64,000 nucleotides of DNA from positions 62,001-126,000 of the forward strand of contig NZ_VOHC01000011.1 in the NCBI RefSeq assembly GCF_007859275.1, in the 5' to 3' direction. Origin of the DNA: Planomicrobium sp. CPCC 101079. Its GTDB lineage: Bacteria > Bacillota > Bacilli > Bacillales_A > Planococcaceae. Made by a program: the position numbers and the translations under genes. Under the pieces are notes generated by a model. That model had not been told where the DNA came from and searched no databases. It saw only the letters and a program-made list of their open reading frames with translations. This document shows positions 41,679 through 52,229 of the stretch, in pieces; position 1 is the stretch's first letter; each line of letters opens with the position of its first letter.

Positions 41679-41728
41679 GGCTGGCTTTGATCGTGCACAT
41701 CCGCGCGTTCAAAAGTCAGCCTTTTTTA
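41679..41728 (+). terminator. Terminator downstream of clpX
   Basis: GGCTGGCTTTGA and TCAAAAGTCAGCC pair with one mismatch and one bulge over a long loop, followed by TTTTTT. It lies 140 bases after clpX, just before the repeat block. Confidence 0.6.
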
Positions 41729-41730
41729 AA

Positions 41731-42275
41731 CGAAAAGTGAAGGCGCCCATGCAAGACCCGACAGGCATAAGACGGGCCGCGAGGAGGCTGTTGCCGCCGC
41801 AGCGGGACGGCTTATGACCCCGAGGGTCTGGGCGCCGGAACTGGACAAACGAAAAGCGTAAGCGCCTGTTTAGCTCCGACAAGCGCTGGAGGACTTGGAA
41901 GTCATGGCGCTTTCTGCCATGGCAGCCAAGACCGAAGCGACTCGAGGAGCTAGGCGCTGCAGACTGGACAACCGAAAAGTGAAGGCGCCCATGCAAGACC
42001 CGACAGGCAAGAGATGGACCAAAGGAAGTTTGGGTCATCTCTTTGCGACGAAGCACATAGTGCTGCAGGAGCATAAGAATTTTAAGACGGGCCGCGAGGA
42101 GGCTGTTGCCGCCGCAGCGGGACGGCTTATGACCCCGAGGGTCTGGGCGCCGGAACTGGACAAACGAAAAGCGTAAGCGCCTGTTCAGCTCCGACAAGCG
42201 CTGGAGGGCTTGGAAGTCATGGCGCTTTCTGCCATGGCAGCCAAGACCGAAGCGACTCGAGGAGCTAGGCGCTGG
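41731..42275. repeat. Tandem duplication of a roughly 230-base dispersed repeat between clpX and lon
   Basis: Copy 1 spans about 41731-41959 and copy 2 about 41973-42275. Both begin CGAAAAGTGAAGGCGCCCATG, contain GACGGGCCGCGAGGAGGC, GACCCCGAGGGTCTGGGCGCC and an internal CGAAAAGCGTAAGCGCCTG head, and end GGAGCTAGGCGCTG. The copies are nearly identical except for about 73 extra bases in copy 2 (42010-42082) and a few substitutions. A further head fragment lies at 42289. Long frames across it are repeat artefacts. Confidence 0.9.
42010..42082. repeat. 73-base segment present only in repeat copy 2
   Basis: Relative to copy 1, about 73 bases interrupt the unit after GACAGGCA. The segment contains an inverted repeat AGAGATG...CATCTCT and a small palindrome AGCACATAGTGCT. 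It is either an insertion in copy 2 or a deletion in copy 1. Confidence 0.7.
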
Positions 42276-42360
42276 AGAAAAGGCAGACGAAAAGCGAAGT
42301 CATCCGCTCCTAACATATTATAGAAGCAATTACGAAACTAATCCGGAGGTGGCCTTCAGC

Positions 42361-44688
42361 ATGGCTAAGAGAAAAGTGACAAAACGTGTGCCGCTTCTGC
42401 CGCTGCGCGGACTTCTCGTGTTCCCAACAATGGTATTGCATATCGATGTAGGGCGCGAGCGTTCTGTAGCTGCATTGGAACATGCATTGCTTGAAGACAA
42501 TATCGTATTTTTAGCAACACAAAAAGAAATGAGCATTGAAGAACCTGGCAAGGACGATTTGCAGAAAGTTGGCACGCTTGCTTACGTTAAGCAAATGCTC
42601 AAACTGCCGAACGGCACAATTCGTGTCCTCGTGGAAGGCTTGGAGCGCGGCCAGTGGAAAAATTACGAGGAAGAAGAAAACTTTTCTCTTGTTGAAGTGA
42701 CTTCTTTCCCGGACGAAGACGAACGCAATGCAGAACAAGATGCATTGATGCGCTTGTTGCTTGAGCATTTCGAGAAATATTCGAAAGCATCGAAAAAAGT
42801 GACAACGGAAACTTACAACACGGTAGCGGATATTGAAGAACCAGGCCGCTTGGCGGATATGGTCGCTTCTCATTTGCCGTTGAAACTGGCTGGCAAACAA
42901 GAAATTCTCGAAACGTTCGACGTTAGCCAGCGTTTAGAAATGCTGATTGCCCGTTTGTATAATGAGCAAGAAGTCATCGATTTGGAAAAACGCATCAACC
43001 AGCGCGTAAAAAAAGCGATGGAACAGACACAGAAAGAATTTTATTTGCGCGAGCAGATGAAAGCAATTCAAACAGAGCTTGGCGATAAAGACGGCAAGTC
43101 GGGAGAAGTCGCCGATTTGAGAACCCGCATTGAAGAAGCCGGCATGCCGGAATCAACCGAAAAAGCCGCTTTCAAAGAACTGGACCGTTACGAAAAGCTG
43201 CCTTCAGCTTCTGCTGAAAGCGGAATTATCCGAACGTATATCGAGTGGCTCGTGACGCTTCCATGGTCGCAGTCGACAGAAGACCGCTTGGATATTAAAC
43301 ATGCGGAAGAAGTGCTGGACCGGGACCACGACGGCTTGGAAAGCGTCAAAGAGCGTGTCTTGGAATATTTGGCTGTCCAGCAGATGACCAAATCACTCAG
43401 AGGGCCAATCCTTTGTTTGGTAGGGCCTCCTGGCGTCGGGAAAACATCCCTCGCGAAATCCATTGCAGAGTCGCTTGACCGCAACTTTGTCCGCGTATCA
43501 CTTGGCGGTGTGCGGGACGAATCTGAAATCCGTGGGCATCGCCGCACGTATATCGGTGCAATGCCAGGCCGTATCGTCCAAGGCATGAAACGGGCAGGAA
43601 CAGTCAATCCGGTCTTCTTGCTAGATGAAATTGATAAAATGTCAAACGATTTCCGCGGGGATCCTTCATCGGCGATGCTTGAAGTGCTCGATCCTGAACA
43701 GAACAATACGTTCAGTGACCATTATATAGAAGAGCCTTATGATTTATCGAATGTGCTTTTCATTGCAACTGCGAATGATTTGGGCTCAATTCCGGGGCCG
43801 CTTCGCGACCGGATGGAAGTTATCACAATTGCGGGCTATACGGAAGCTGAAAAGCAAATGATCGCGAAAAATCACTTGGCGCCAAAACAGCTGAAAGAAC
43901 ATGGCTTGACAGAAGAGCAGTTGCAGTTTGAAGATAAGGCGCTGTTGGCGGTTGTCCGTTATTACACTAGAGAAGCCGGAGTCCGCGGGCTGGAACGCCA
44001 AATTGCGTCGATTTGCCGAAAAGTAACAAAACAAATTGTTTCCGGTGACAAAGAGCAAGTGGTGGTGACGGCGGCTGCAGTGGAAGAGTACTTGGGCAAA
44101 CGCAAATTCCGCTACGGCATGGCGGAAACTGAAAACCAAGTCGGCGTAGCAACGGGGCTTGCTTACACCACGGTGGGAGGCGATACACTTCAAATCGAAG
44201 TCTCGCTGTCCCCTGGTTCAGGGAAGCTGCAATTGACCGGTAAACTCGGTGATGTCATGAAAGAATCTGCGCAGACTGCTTTGTCTTTCGTAAGAGCAAA
44301 AGCTGAATCGCTCGGGATCGATCCAAATTTCCACGAGTCGCAAGATATCCATATTCACGTTCCTGAAGGCGCTGTTCCGAAAGATGGCCCTTCAGCCGGC
44401 ATCACGATTGCCACGGCACTTGTATCGGCTTTATCAAAACGCCCGATCCGCCGTGAAGTCGGCATGACCGGTGAAATCACTCTTCGCGGTCGCGTGTTGC
44501 CGATCGGCGGCGTAAAAGAGAAAACGCTTAGCGCTCATCGCGCCGGGCTTACGACCATTATCCTGCCGATTGACAACGAACGGGATATTGAAGATATTCC
44601 GGAAACCGTCCGAGAAGAATTGACATTTAAACTTGTTTCTCAGGCGGACGAAGCATTAGAAATCGCACTTGAAGGAGAAACGCAATGA
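42361..44688 (+). CDS. lon: ATP-dependent protease Lon (LonA type)
   Basis: 775 codons from the ATG at 42361, with GGAGGT twelve bases upstream. It degrades damaged and regulatory proteins in the cytosol. The N-terminal LON substrate domain (about 10-205) is followed by a coiled coil, and the AAA+ module has Walker [10 protein letters not shown] (about 357) and Walker [11 protein letters not shown] (about 419). The C-terminal serine protease domain carries the Ser-Lys dyad in [20 protein letters not shown] (Ser about 680) and [14 protein letters not shown] (Lys about 723). It overlaps engB by four bases. Confidence 0.97.
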   Translation: MAKRKVTKRVPLLPLRGLLVFPTMVLHIDVGRERSVAALEHALLEDNIVFLATQKEMSIEEPGKDDLQKVGTLAYVKQMLKLPNGTIRVLVEGLERGQWKNYEEEENFSLVEVTSFPDEDERNAEQDALMRLLLEHFEKYSKASKKVTTETYNTVADIEEPGRLADMVASHLPLKLAGKQEILETFDVSQRLEMLIARLYNEQEVIDLEKRINQRVKKAMEQTQKEFYLREQMKAIQTELGDKDGKSGEVADLRTRIEEAGMPESTEKAAFKELDRYEKLPSASAESGIIRTYIEWLVTLPWSQSTEDRLDIKHAEEVLDRDHDGLESVKERVLEYLAVQQMTKSLRGPILCLVGPPGVGKTSLAKSIAESLDRNFVRVSLGGVRDESEIRGHRRTYIGAMPGRIVQGMKRAGTVNPVFLLDEIDKMSNDFRGDPSSAMLEVLDPEQNNTFSDHYIEEPYDLSNVLFIATANDLGSIPGPLRDRMEVITIAGYTEAEKQMIAKNHLAPKQLKEHGLTEEQLQFEDKALLAVVRYYTREAGVRGLERQIASICRKVTKQIVSGDKEQVVVTAAAVEEYLGKRKFRYGMAETENQVGVATGLAYTTVGGDTLQIEVSLSPGSGKLQLTGKLGDVMKESAQTALSFVRAKAESLGIDPNFHESQDIHIHVPEGAVPKDGPSAGITIATALVSALSKRPIRREVGMTGEITLRGRVLPIGGVKEKTLSAHRAGLTTIILPIDNERDIEDIPETVREELTFKLVSQADEALEIALEGETQ

Positions 44689-45266
44689 TAGTCCATAATG
44701 TAGAACTTGTTATCAGCGCTGTCCGCCCGGATCAATATCCGGAAGACGGCTTGCCGGAATTTGCTCTGGCTGGCCGCTCAAATGTCGGGAAATCGTCGTT
44801 CATCAATAAAATGATCGGCCGTAAAAGCATGGCGCGCATTTCCTCGAAGCCGGGGAAAACACAGACGTTGAATTTTTATAAGATCGAAGAAAAATTGTTT
44901 TATGTCGACGTTCCTGGCTATGGCTACGCAAAAGTGTCCAAGTCGGAACGTGAGGCATGGGGCAAAATGATCGAGCGCTATATCACGGACCGCGAGCAGT
45001 TGAAAGCGGTGATCCAAATCGTCGACCTGCGCCATCCGCCGAGCCGCGATGATATTAATATGTATGATTTCATGAAACATTACGAGATTCCATGCATCAT
45101 CATCGCGACAAAAGCGGATAAGATTCCAAAAGGCAAATGGGACAAGCACAAGAAGATTGTCCGTGAAACCTTGGACATGGACAAGAATGATCCATTGATC
45201 GTCTTTTCATCCGAGACCGGCCTAGGAAAAGATGCCGCTTGGGCAGAAATTGAAAAAAGAATGTAG
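44685..45266 (+). CDS. engB: Ribosome biogenesis GTPase EngB/YsxC
   Basis: 193 codons. An essential GTPase needed for late 50S assembly. G motifs are visible in order: G1 GRSNVGKSS (about residue 30), G2 [12 protein letters not shown]3 DVPGYGYAK (about 75) and G4 ATKADK (about 144), with SSETGLG as G5. Its ATG overlaps the lon stop, which indicates translational coupling, and this lon-engB pairing is conserved in Bacillales. A terminator follows. Confidence 0.97.
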   Translation: MIVHNVELVISAVRPDQYPEDGLPEFALAGRSNVGKSSFINKMIGRKSMARISSKPGKTQTLNFYKIEEKLFYVDVPGYGYAKVSKSEREAWGKMIERYITDREQLKAVIQIVDLRHPPSRDDINMYDFMKHYEIPCIIIATKADKIPKGKWDKHKKIVRETLDMDKNDPLIVFSSETGLGKDAAWAEIEKRM

Positions 45267-45278
45267 ATGAATCCTTAA

Positions 45279-45321
45279 ATGTAGACCCTCTCGGTAAATA
45301 CGAGTGAGTCTGCATTTTTTT
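45279..45321 (+). terminator. Terminator after engB
   Basis: ATGTAGAC and GTCTGCAT form the outer stem with CTCTCG/CGAG inside, followed by TTTTTTTAT. Confidence 0.75.
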
Positions 45322-45857
45322 ATGGGTATTAAACCTGAGTAAAGGAGTGTAGCTTAACTTTTTGTGCTTCGCCGAAAACCACCTGCAAGTCCGAAAAAGC
45401 GAGAGGACGTCTTCAAAGCCGCTCTAAGTTCATTCTATTAAAAGTAATTGTTTTATAGCGATGGAGCAAATTAGCGAAGGCGCCCGCGGCAAGTGAAGCC
45501 AATTCGCGGAATAGCCAAATTATCAATTACCCCCAGCAAAAAGTTCTCCTTATATAAAGCAATAAAAATTTAGTTTGAAGCAATCAAAACAATTCATAAA
45601 AAGCCCCTATGTATGTCTACGATAATAAAAAGTTCCTCTTTAATATTTGATATAAATGCACGAAACCCTTAAGTTCTCTCACTATTTCGACTACAGGCAA
45701 TATCCTTGTTGTTCCTGAAAAGCTTTGGTAAAATTACATTATAATAATTCTAAACAAGCGTATTTTCATTGCTTGTTCACAATTACAAGGCTTATAAACC
45801 AGCAAAAGTGGTATACTAATAGATATGAAATATGGAACGTGAAAGGTGTTTTGACCC
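45322..45857. other. Long intergenic region upstream of hemA
   Basis: About 530 bases without a convincing gene. 45360-45520 contains GC-richer fragments similar to repeat heads (CCGAAAAAGCGAGAGG, GCGAAGGCGCCCG). The rest is AT-rich. A TATACT at 45812-45817, about 40 bases before hemA, may be the hemA -10, but no good -35 is visible. No T-box or known riboswitch motif was found. Confidence 0.45.
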
Positions 45858-47231
45858 ATGCATACACTAGTAGTTGGGGTAAACTATCGCTCTGCACCAG
45901 TAGAAATCCGGGAAAAGCTTTCGTTTATTGAAACCGAACTCCCGAATGCGATGCAAGCGCTAAAAGAACAAAAAAGCATACTGGAAAATGTTATCGTTTC
46001 GACGTGCAACCGGACTGAGATTTATGCGGTCGTCGACCAGCTTCACACCGGGCGTTATTATGTGAAGCAATTCTTGGCGAATTGGTTTGATATTCCCCAA
46101 GAAGCATTTTCTCAGTATTTATTTGTGCACGAAAAAGACGAGGCGGTTGAGCATTTATTCCGTGTGACAGCTGGCATTGATTCCATGGTGCTTGGCGAAA
46201 CCCAAATCCTTGGACAGGTCAGAAACAGTTTTCTTGCTGGCCAGGAAAATGGCACGACCGGTACAGTGTTCAACCAATTGTTCAAGCAGGCGATTACGCT
46301 CTCGAAAAAAGCGCATTCGGAGACAGCAATTGGTGAAAACGCCGTGTCGGTTTCGTATGCAGCGGTTGAACTTGGGAAGAAAATTTTCGGCACGCTGAAA
46401 AACAAGCATGTCGTTATTTTAGGCGCAGGCAAAATGGGCGAACTTGCGATCAAGAATTTGCAGGGAAGCGGAGCCGATCAAGTGACGGTCATTAACCGTA
46501 CTTTTGAAAAAGCTGAAACCTTAGCAGATAAATTTGGCGGCCAAGCCAAATCAATGAGAGAACTGCAATGTGCATTATTGGATGCTGACATTTTGATTTC
46601 ATCAACGGGCGCAACTGATTTTGTCATCGATCTTGAATTGATGCAGCACATCGAAAAAATTCGCAAAGGCAAACCGTTGTTCATGGTGGACATCGCGGTG
46701 CCGCGCGATATCGACCCGCGTGTCGGCGATTTGGCAAATGTATTTTTGTATGACATCGATGATATGCAAGGAATCGTTGAAGCCAACTTGGCTGAACGTG
46801 AACGCGCCGCAAATGAAATCTCGGCTATGATCAGCCAGGAAGCGATCCAGTTCAACGACTGGCTGACAACACTTGGTGTGGTTCCTGTGATTTCCGCGCT
46901 TCGCAAAAAAGCGTTGACGATCCAGGAAGAGACAATGGCAAGCATTGAAAACAAAATGCCGGATTTGACAGACCGTGAAAAGAAAATCTTGAACAAGCAT
47001 ACCAAATCAATTATCAACCAATTGCTAAAAGACCCGATTCTGCAAGCGAAGGAAATGGCCGGTGCGCCAAAATCCCGTGAGCAGCTGGAACTGTTCCAGC
47101 AAATCTTTGGTATTGAAGATGAGGTCGAAGCTGAACTTGAGAAACAAACAAAAGCTGTCCAGTTGAAAGCTGAAGCAGCTGCTGAAGAGAAAAAACAGTC
47201 TGCACAAGAAACTCCCAGATATTCATTTTAA
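45858..47231 (+). CDS. hemA: Glutamyl-tRNA reductase
   Basis: 457 codons. It reduces glutamyl-tRNA-Glu with NADPH to glutamate-1-semialdehyde, the committed step of C5 heme synthesis. The catalytic Cys lies in [14 protein letters not shown] (about residue 50), and [25 protein letters not shown] (about 98-125) is the family signature. The NADPH fold [17 protein letters not shown] (about 187) and a C-terminal dimerisation helix follow. The tail is longer and Glu/Ala/Lys rich ([23 protein letters not shown]). GTGAAAGGTG precedes the ATG. First gene of hemAXCDBL. Confidence 0.97.
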   Translation: MHTLVVGVNYRSAPVEIREKLSFIETELPNAMQALKEQKSILENVIVSTCNRTEIYAVVDQLHTGRYYVKQFLANWFDIPQEAFSQYLFVHEKDEAVEHLFRVTAGIDSMVLGETQILGQVRNSFLAGQENGTTGTVFNQLFKQAITLSKKAHSETAIGENAVSVSYAAVELGKKIFGTLKNKHVVILGAGKMGELAIKNLQGSGADQVTVINRTFEKAETLADKFGGQAKSMRELQCALLDADILISSTGATDFVIDLELMQHIEKIRKGKPLFMVDIAVPRDIDPRVGDLANVFLYDIDDMQGIVEANLAERERAANEISAMISQEAIQFNDWLTTLGVVPVISALRKKALTIQEETMASIENKMPDLTDREKKILNKHTKSIINQLLKDPILQAKEMAGAPKSREQLELFQQIFGIEDEVEAELEKQTKAVQLKAEAAAEEKKQSAQETPRYSF

Positions 47232-47316
47232 GCTTTCTAACAGAGGCGTTTTCGAATCTATATGTTAAAATGTAGAGACGGGAACGCCTTTAACTATGGA
47301 AACGAAGGGGAATAGG

Positions 47317-48147
47317 ATGGCTGACATAACAATGGCAAGGCTGCACGAAGCTATGGTTGTTCTATACGCAGTCAGCCTTGTTTTTTACTTTATCGATTAT
47401 TTATATAAAGAGAAAAAGGCGAGCCGGATCGCCATGGTGCTGCTTGGCGTCGTTTGGATCATGCAGACGGTCTTCCTTGTGTTTTACATTATCGAAACAC
47501 AAAGGTTTCCGATTCTGACTTTGTTTGAAGGCATTTATTTTTATGCCTGGCTGCTCGTGACCTTGTCGATTGTCTTGCGCATTTTTTACAAATTTGATTT
47601 TGCGGTTTTCTTCATTAACATTATCGGTTTTATTTTTATGACCATCCATACGTTTGCGCCGGTGCAGATCGAACGTTCGCCGATAGGGGAAGCACTGGTA
47701 TCGGAATTGCTTTTGATCCATATCACGTTTGCGATCCTGTCATATGCGGCTTTGTCGCTATCGTTCGTCTTTTCGGCGTTGCATATGATCCTCTACAGGC
47801 TGTTGAAAAAGAAGAAATGGACCAAACAGCTAAGCAATATGCCGTCACTTGGCCAGACCGAGCAAGGCATGACCATCTCCATATTGGTCGGGATTTCGCT
47901 GTTGTTCGTCTCGCTCATTCTCGGTCTTCAATGGGCTTATATCTCGCTCGCTGAATTTTCGCTGCTCGACTTGAAAATCGTCGGCTCGTTCGTCTTGCTG
48001 GTTGTCTACAGTTGGGTATTGTTCCGCCATAGAGGCGGCTCGCTGAATGGCATGAACTACGCGAGAGCCCATATTTATGCGTTTTTATTGTTGCTGGTCA
48101 ATTTCTTTTTAGGAAGCCGGCTATCAGATTTTCATTTTTGGTATTAG
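47317..48147 (+). CDS. hemX: HemX, cytochrome c assembly-type membrane protein
   Basis: 276 codons from the ATG at 47317 (AAGGGGAATAGG in front), equal to B. subtilis HemX. Eight hydrophobic helices are visible, with the CcsA/HemX-type region LTLFEGIYFYAWLLVTLSIVL (about 65-85), HTFAPVQ and LGLQWAYISLAEFSLLDLKIVGSFVLLVVYSWVLFRHRGG (about 205-245). HemX is known to lower the cellular amount of HemA in B. subtilis. It is the second gene of the hem operon. Confidence 0.93.
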   Translation: MADITMARLHEAMVVLYAVSLVFYFIDYLYKEKKASRIAMVLLGVVWIMQTVFLVFYIIETQRFPILTLFEGIYFYAWLLVTLSIVLRIFYKFDFAVFFINIIGFIFMTIHTFAPVQIERSPIGEALVSELLLIHITFAILSYAALSLSFVFSALHMILYRLLKKKKWTKQLSNMPSLGQTEQGMTISILVGISLLFVSLILGLQWAYISLAEFSLLDLKIVGSFVLLVVYSWVLFRHRGGSLNGMNYARAHIYAFLLLLVNFFLGSRLSDFHFWY

Positions 48148-48165
48148 GGAAAGGTAGGATTTATT

Positions 48166-49095
48166 TTGAGAAAAATTATTGTAGGTTCAAGAAGAAGCAA
48201 GTTGGCATTGACGCAAACGGGACAGTTTATTGATAAATTGAAAGCAGCCGGAGCGCCATTTGAGTTTGAAATCAAAGAAATCGTTACCAAAGGCGACCGC
48301 ATTGTTGATGTGACACTTTCAAAAGTCGGAGGCAAAGGGCTGTTCGTCAAAGAAATTGAACAAGCGTTATATGATAACGAAATCGACTTTGCTGTACACA
48401 GCATGAAAGACATGCCATCCGTTTTGCCGGAAGGTTTGGTCATCGGCTGTATTCCTGAGCGTGAAGATCCCCGCGATGCGTTCATTTCAAACAACCACGT
48501 TAAATTTTTGGACCTTCCTGTGGGCGCGGTTGTCGGAACAAGTTCCTTGCGCCGCAGTTCTCAATTGCTCTTGTTGCGTCCGGACCTGGATATCCAGTGG
48601 ATCCGCGGAAATATCGACACCCGCTTGGACAAGTTGAAGTCTGGCGATTTTGATGCTATTATTTTGGCCGCTGCCGGTTTGAAGCGCATGGGGTGGGATG
48701 ACAATATCGTAACGGAATTCATGGATGTGGAAGAATGCCTGCCGGCGATCGGCCAAGGCGCACTTGCCATCGAATGCCGTGAAGACGATGTGGAATTGCT
48801 TGCAGAACTGGCGAAAGTCAATGACGAAAACACTGCACTTGCCGTAACAGCAGAACGAAAATTCTTAAGAGACATGGACGGCAGCTGCCAAGTGCCGATT
48901 GCCGGCTATGCAACAGTAGCAAATGGCGATATTTCATTTACCGGTTTGATCTCTTCCCCTGATTCGCTTGAAGTGTACAAAGAATCCATCGTTGGACGTG
49001 ACCCGATCGAAGCAGGCCGGATTGTCGCGGAACGCATCAGTTCACAAGGCGGTTATGACTTGATCCAAAAAGTTAAAGCCGAGAACCATGTCTGA
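48166..49095 (+). CDS. hemC: Porphobilinogen deaminase (hydroxymethylbilane synthase)
   Basis: 309 codons from a TTG at 48166 with AAAGGTAGG upstream. It joins four porphobilinogen units. Visible motifs: [19 protein letters not shown] at the start, [15 protein letters not shown] (about 80-96), [12 protein letters not shown] (about 126), [11 protein letters not shown] (about 146-156) and the dipyrromethane cofactor Cys in [13 protein letters not shown] (about 240). It overlaps hemD by eight bases. Confidence 0.97.
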   Translation: MRKIIVGSRRSKLALTQTGQFIDKLKAAGAPFEFEIKEIVTKGDRIVDVTLSKVGGKGLFVKEIEQALYDNEIDFAVHSMKDMPSVLPEGLVIGCIPEREDPRDAFISNNHVKFLDLPVGAVVGTSSLRRSSQLLLLRPDLDIQWIRGNIDTRLDKLKSGDFDAIILAAAGLKRMGWDDNIVTEFMDVEECLPAIGQGALAIECREDDVELLAELAKVNDENTALAVTAERKFLRDMDGSCQVPIAGYATVANGDISFTGLISSPDSLEVYKESIVGRDPIEAGRIVAERISSQGGYDLIQKVKAENHV

Positions 49096-49792
49096 TCAGA
49101 ATTTTCCGCTGCGGGGAGAAACCGTTGTTTTTACGGGCTCCAAAAAACCGGTGGAAGCGATGGAAAGGGTCGGTGAATTAGGCGGGAATGCGGTCTATTT
49201 GCCACTCATCAAAACGGTGGTCCGCCAGTCGGAACTGCCGGATTTTGATGCTTACGACTGGCTTATTTTTACAAGCCGCAACAGCGCAGAAGCGTTTTGT
49301 TTGCTCGATGTTCCGGTCAAGCGTAAAATTGCAGCCGTTGGGGAAAAAACGGCCGAAGTGCTGAGAGAAAATGGCTATCAGGTCGACTTTATGCCGAGTG
49401 TCTACAGCGCTGACCGGTTTGTGGAAGAATTTCCAGAACAGGCAGGCCAGGATCGTTGTTTGTTCATCAAAGGATCACTTGCCAAAAATACAATTGCCTC
49501 CATGCCGATTCCGGTAGATGAATGGGTTATCTATGAAACGACTTTGAATATTGGCAATGCCAAAAAACTGGCGGCCATGAAAAACGCCGCTGTCCTTTTT
49601 GCCAGCCCTTCTGCTGTCTCGGCATACCGGGAAGCTGGAGGGGATTGGCAAGGCATCAAAGTAGCCGCAATCGGACATGTCACCCGGGATGCTATCCTGA
49701 AAACCGGAGGCCAGGTCGATTTTATTCCTGAGAAATATACAATATTAGATGCACTTAACGAAATTGTGAAGGGAAGTTGTTTTAATGAATGA
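49088..49792 (+). CDS. hemD: Uroporphyrinogen-III synthase
   Basis: 234 codons. It closes hydroxymethylbilane into uroporphyrinogen III with ring D inversion. This is a fast-evolving family with few motifs: [13 protein letters not shown] at the N-terminus, [15 protein letters not shown] (about 57), [16 protein letters not shown] (about 80) and [16 protein letters not shown]...[19 protein letters not shown] (about 165-215) give the two-domain alternating fold. It overlaps hemC at the start and hemB at the end, supporting coupled translation. Confidence 0.95.
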   Translation: MSDQNFPLRGETVVFTGSKKPVEAMERVGELGGNAVYLPLIKTVVRQSELPDFDAYDWLIFTSRNSAEAFCLLDVPVKRKIAAVGEKTAEVLRENGYQVDFMPSVYSADRFVEEFPEQAGQDRCLFIKGSLAKNTIASMPIPVDEWVIYETTLNIGNAKKLAAMKNAAVLFASPSAVSAYREAGGDWQGIKVAAIGHVTRDAILKTGGQVDFIPEKYTILDALNEIVKGSCFNE

Positions 49793-50765
49793 ATTGAATT
49801 TCAACCGCCACCGCCGTCTGCGCGGATCTGCAAATCTTCGCTCGATGGTCCGTGAAACAAGCTTGCACAAAGAAGATTTCATTTACCCGCTATTTGTCGT
49901 AGAAGGCGAGAATATCAAAGAAGAAATTTCTTCTATGCCAGGGGTTTACCATTATTCGTTGGACCGTTTAGGGGAAGAATTGGATGAAGTCGTGTCACTC
50001 GGCATTCCTTCCGTTATTTTCTTCGGCGTGCCGAATGAAAAAGATGCAGTCGGCTCACAAGCTTATCATGACCACGGCATCACTCAAGAAGCGATCCGTT
50101 TTGCAAAAGACCGCCATCCCGACTTGGTCGTCATTGCAGATACTTGCCTTTGCCAGTATACAGACCATGGCCACTGCGGCGTGATTGAAAACGGCGTGAT
50201 TTTGAACGATGAATCTCTTGATCTGCTAGCTCGTACAGCTGTATCGCAAGCGAAAGCTGGAGCTGACATTATCGCACCGTCGAATATGATGGACGGTTTC
50301 GTAGCAGCGATCCGCTTCGGCCTTGACCAAGCTGGCTTTGAAAATGTGCCCATCATGAGTTATGGCGTCAAATACGCATCAGCTTATTACGGTCCGTTCC
50401 GCGAAGCTGCCCATTCAACACCGCAATTCGGCGACCGCAAAACTTACCAAATGGATCCAGCGAACCGCTTGGAAGCTCTTCGTGAAGCAGCTTCGGATAT
50501 CGAAGAAGGCGCAGACTTCATGATCGTGAAACCAGCCCTTTCTTATTTGGATATTATCCGTGAAGTCCGCGACAACTACGACTTGCCGATCGTCGCTTAT
50601 AACGTGTCCGGCGAATACGCTATGGTCAAAGCTGCAGCGATCAATGGCTGGGTAGATGAGAAGAGAATGGTTCTTGAAACGCTATTGAGCATGAAACGCG
50701 CAGGTGCAGATATCGTCATGACTTATCACGCAAAAGATGCCGCACGCTGGTTGGAGGAGAAATAA
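49785..50765 (+). CDS. hemB: Delta-aminolevulinic acid dehydratase (porphobilinogen synthase)
   Basis: 326 codons. It condenses two ALA molecules to porphobilinogen. The zinc-site cysteines are visible in [15 protein letters not shown] (about 118-132). The Schiff base lysines lie in [16 protein letters not shown] (about 195) and [16 protein letters not shown] (about 248). The presence of the three Cys indicates the Zn-dependent type. GAAGGGAAG precedes the ATG. The stop is followed at once by hemL. Confidence 0.97.
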   Translation: MNELNFNRHRRLRGSANLRSMVRETSLHKEDFIYPLFVVEGENIKEEISSMPGVYHYSLDRLGEELDEVVSLGIPSVIFFGVPNEKDAVGSQAYHDHGITQEAIRFAKDRHPDLVVIADTCLCQYTDHGHCGVIENGVILNDESLDLLARTAVSQAKAGADIIAPSNMMDGFVAAIRFGLDQAGFENVPIMSYGVKYASAYYGPFREAAHSTPQFGDRKTYQMDPANRLEALREAASDIEEGADFMIVKPALSYLDIIREVRDNYDLPIVAYNVSGEYAMVKAAAINGWVDEKRMVLETLLSMKRAGADIVMTYHAKDAARWLEEK

Positions 50766-52052
50766 ATGGGCTATGAAAAATCGATTGCAGCATTCACTGA
50801 AGCGAAAACATTAATGCCAGGCGGCGTGAACTCTCCGGTACGCGCATTCAAATCGGTCAATATGGACCCGATTTTTATGGCTTCCGGCAGCGGCGCCACC
50901 ATTACCGACATTGATGGCAATACATATATCGATTATGTGTTGTCTTGGGGTCCGCTGATCCTTGGCCATTCGCATCCTGAAGTGGTCAAAGCGATCCAGG
51001 AAGTGGCGGTATCCGGCACTTCATTCGGCGCACCTACTTTGCTTGAAAACGAATTGGCTAAACTCGTGATGGAACGCGTGCCGTCGATTGAAATGGTCCG
51101 CATGGTTTCTTCCGGTACGGAAGCGACTATGAGCGCGCTGCGTGTAGCAAGAGGCTATACCGGCCGCAGCAAAATCTTGAAATTCGAAGGCTGCTACCAC
51201 GGCCATGCCGATAGTCTTCTGATCAAAGCCGGTTCAGGTGTTGCGACACTTGGTTTGCCGGATTCACCAGGTGTTCCGGAATCGGTAGCGAAAAACACCA
51301 TCACGGTTCCTTACAACGATTTGGAAAGCATCCGTTTGGCATTCAAGGAATTCGGCGACGATATTGCAGCGGTCATCGTCGAACCGGTTGCCGGCAATAT
51401 GGGCGTTGTTCCTCCGCAGCCTGGCTTCTTGCAGGAGCTGCGCAACTTGACGACCGAAAACGGCACGGTATTGATCTTTGATGAAGTAATGACCGGATTC
51501 CGCGTTGGCTATAACTGCGCTCAAGGCCATTTCGGTGTTACGCCGGATATGACTTGCCTCGGCAAAGTGATCGGCGGCGGACTTCCAGTTGGTGCTTTCG
51601 GCGGAAAACGCGAAATCATGGAGCACGTGGCACCGAGCGGTTCGATTTACCAGGCAGGCACGCTATCGGGCAATCCGCTTGCTATGACGGCCGGTTTTGA
51701 AACGTTGTCCCGTTTAGATGAAAGCTCGTATGAAACGTTTGTTGAACGCGGCGATCAGCTGGAAAAAGGCTTCCGCGAGGCGGCTGAGAAATACAACATC
51801 CCGCACACGGTTAACCGTGCGGGCTCGATGATCGGTTTCTTCTTTACTAACGAACCTGTCATCAATTTTGAAACAGCCAAAACATCTGACACAGCACTGT
51901 TTGCCGATTACTACCGCTTGATGGCGGAAGAAGGCATTTTCCTGCCGCCTTCCCAATTCGAGGGCATGTTCTTATCGACAGCCCATACAGAAGAGCACAT
52001 CGCCAAAACCGTCGAAGCTTTCCATACAGTCTTCGCAAAATTGGCACGTTAA
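50766..52052 (+). CDS. hemL: Glutamate-1-semialdehyde 2,1-aminomutase
   Basis: 428 codons. A PLP enzyme that turns glutamate-1-semialdehyde into 5-aminolevulinate, the step between HemA and Hem[17 protein letters not shown] near the start, [23 protein letters not shown] (about 118-140), [14 protein letters not shown] (about 236) and the PLP lysine in [18 protein letters not shown] (about 267) identify it. GGAGGAGAAATAA precedes the ATG. Last gene of the operon, with a terminator following. spoVID and ysxE, which come next in B. subtilis, are absent. Confidence 0.97.
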   Translation: MGYEKSIAAFTEAKTLMPGGVNSPVRAFKSVNMDPIFMASGSGATITDIDGNTYIDYVLSWGPLILGHSHPEVVKAIQEVAVSGTSFGAPTLLENELAKLVMERVPSIEMVRMVSSGTEATMSALRVARGYTGRSKILKFEGCYHGHADSLLIKAGSGVATLGLPDSPGVPESVAKNTITVPYNDLESIRLAFKEFGDDIAAVIVEPVAGNMGVVPPQPGFLQELRNLTTENGTVLIFDEVMTGFRVGYNCAQGHFGVTPDMTCLGKVIGGGLPVGAFGGKREIMEHVAPSGSIYQAGTLSGNPLAMTAGFETLSRLDESSYETFVERGDQLEKGFREAAEKYNIPHTVNRAGSMIGFFFTNEPVINFETAKTSDTALFADYYRLMAEEGIFLPPSQFEGMFLSTAHTEEHIAKTVEAFHTVFAKLAR

Positions 52053-52064
52053 TAAAATAAGAAT

Positions 52065-52099
52065 CGCCGGAATGTCTCTAGCAGACATTCCGGTTTTTT
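52065..52099 (+). terminator. Terminator of the hem operon
   Basis: CCGGAATGTCT, CTAGC loop, AGACATTCCGGTTTTTT. Confidence 0.9.
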
Positions 52100-52229
52100 C
52101 TTTTTCGGGCAAGCGATCATAGCGAATTCATTCTACTCAACCTGAAATATCGATTAGCTGATATAAATCCCTATTTCATGTAATATGATTTTATAGGGTT
52201 ATTTCGCAAAACGAAAGTTGGTACTTATC

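Noticed and set aside
41709-42197. 162-codon open frame on the minus strand across the clpX-lon gap
   Set aside because: It repeats the same peptide segments twice because it is a translation of the tandem DNA repeat; it has no ribosome binding site and no family resemblance.
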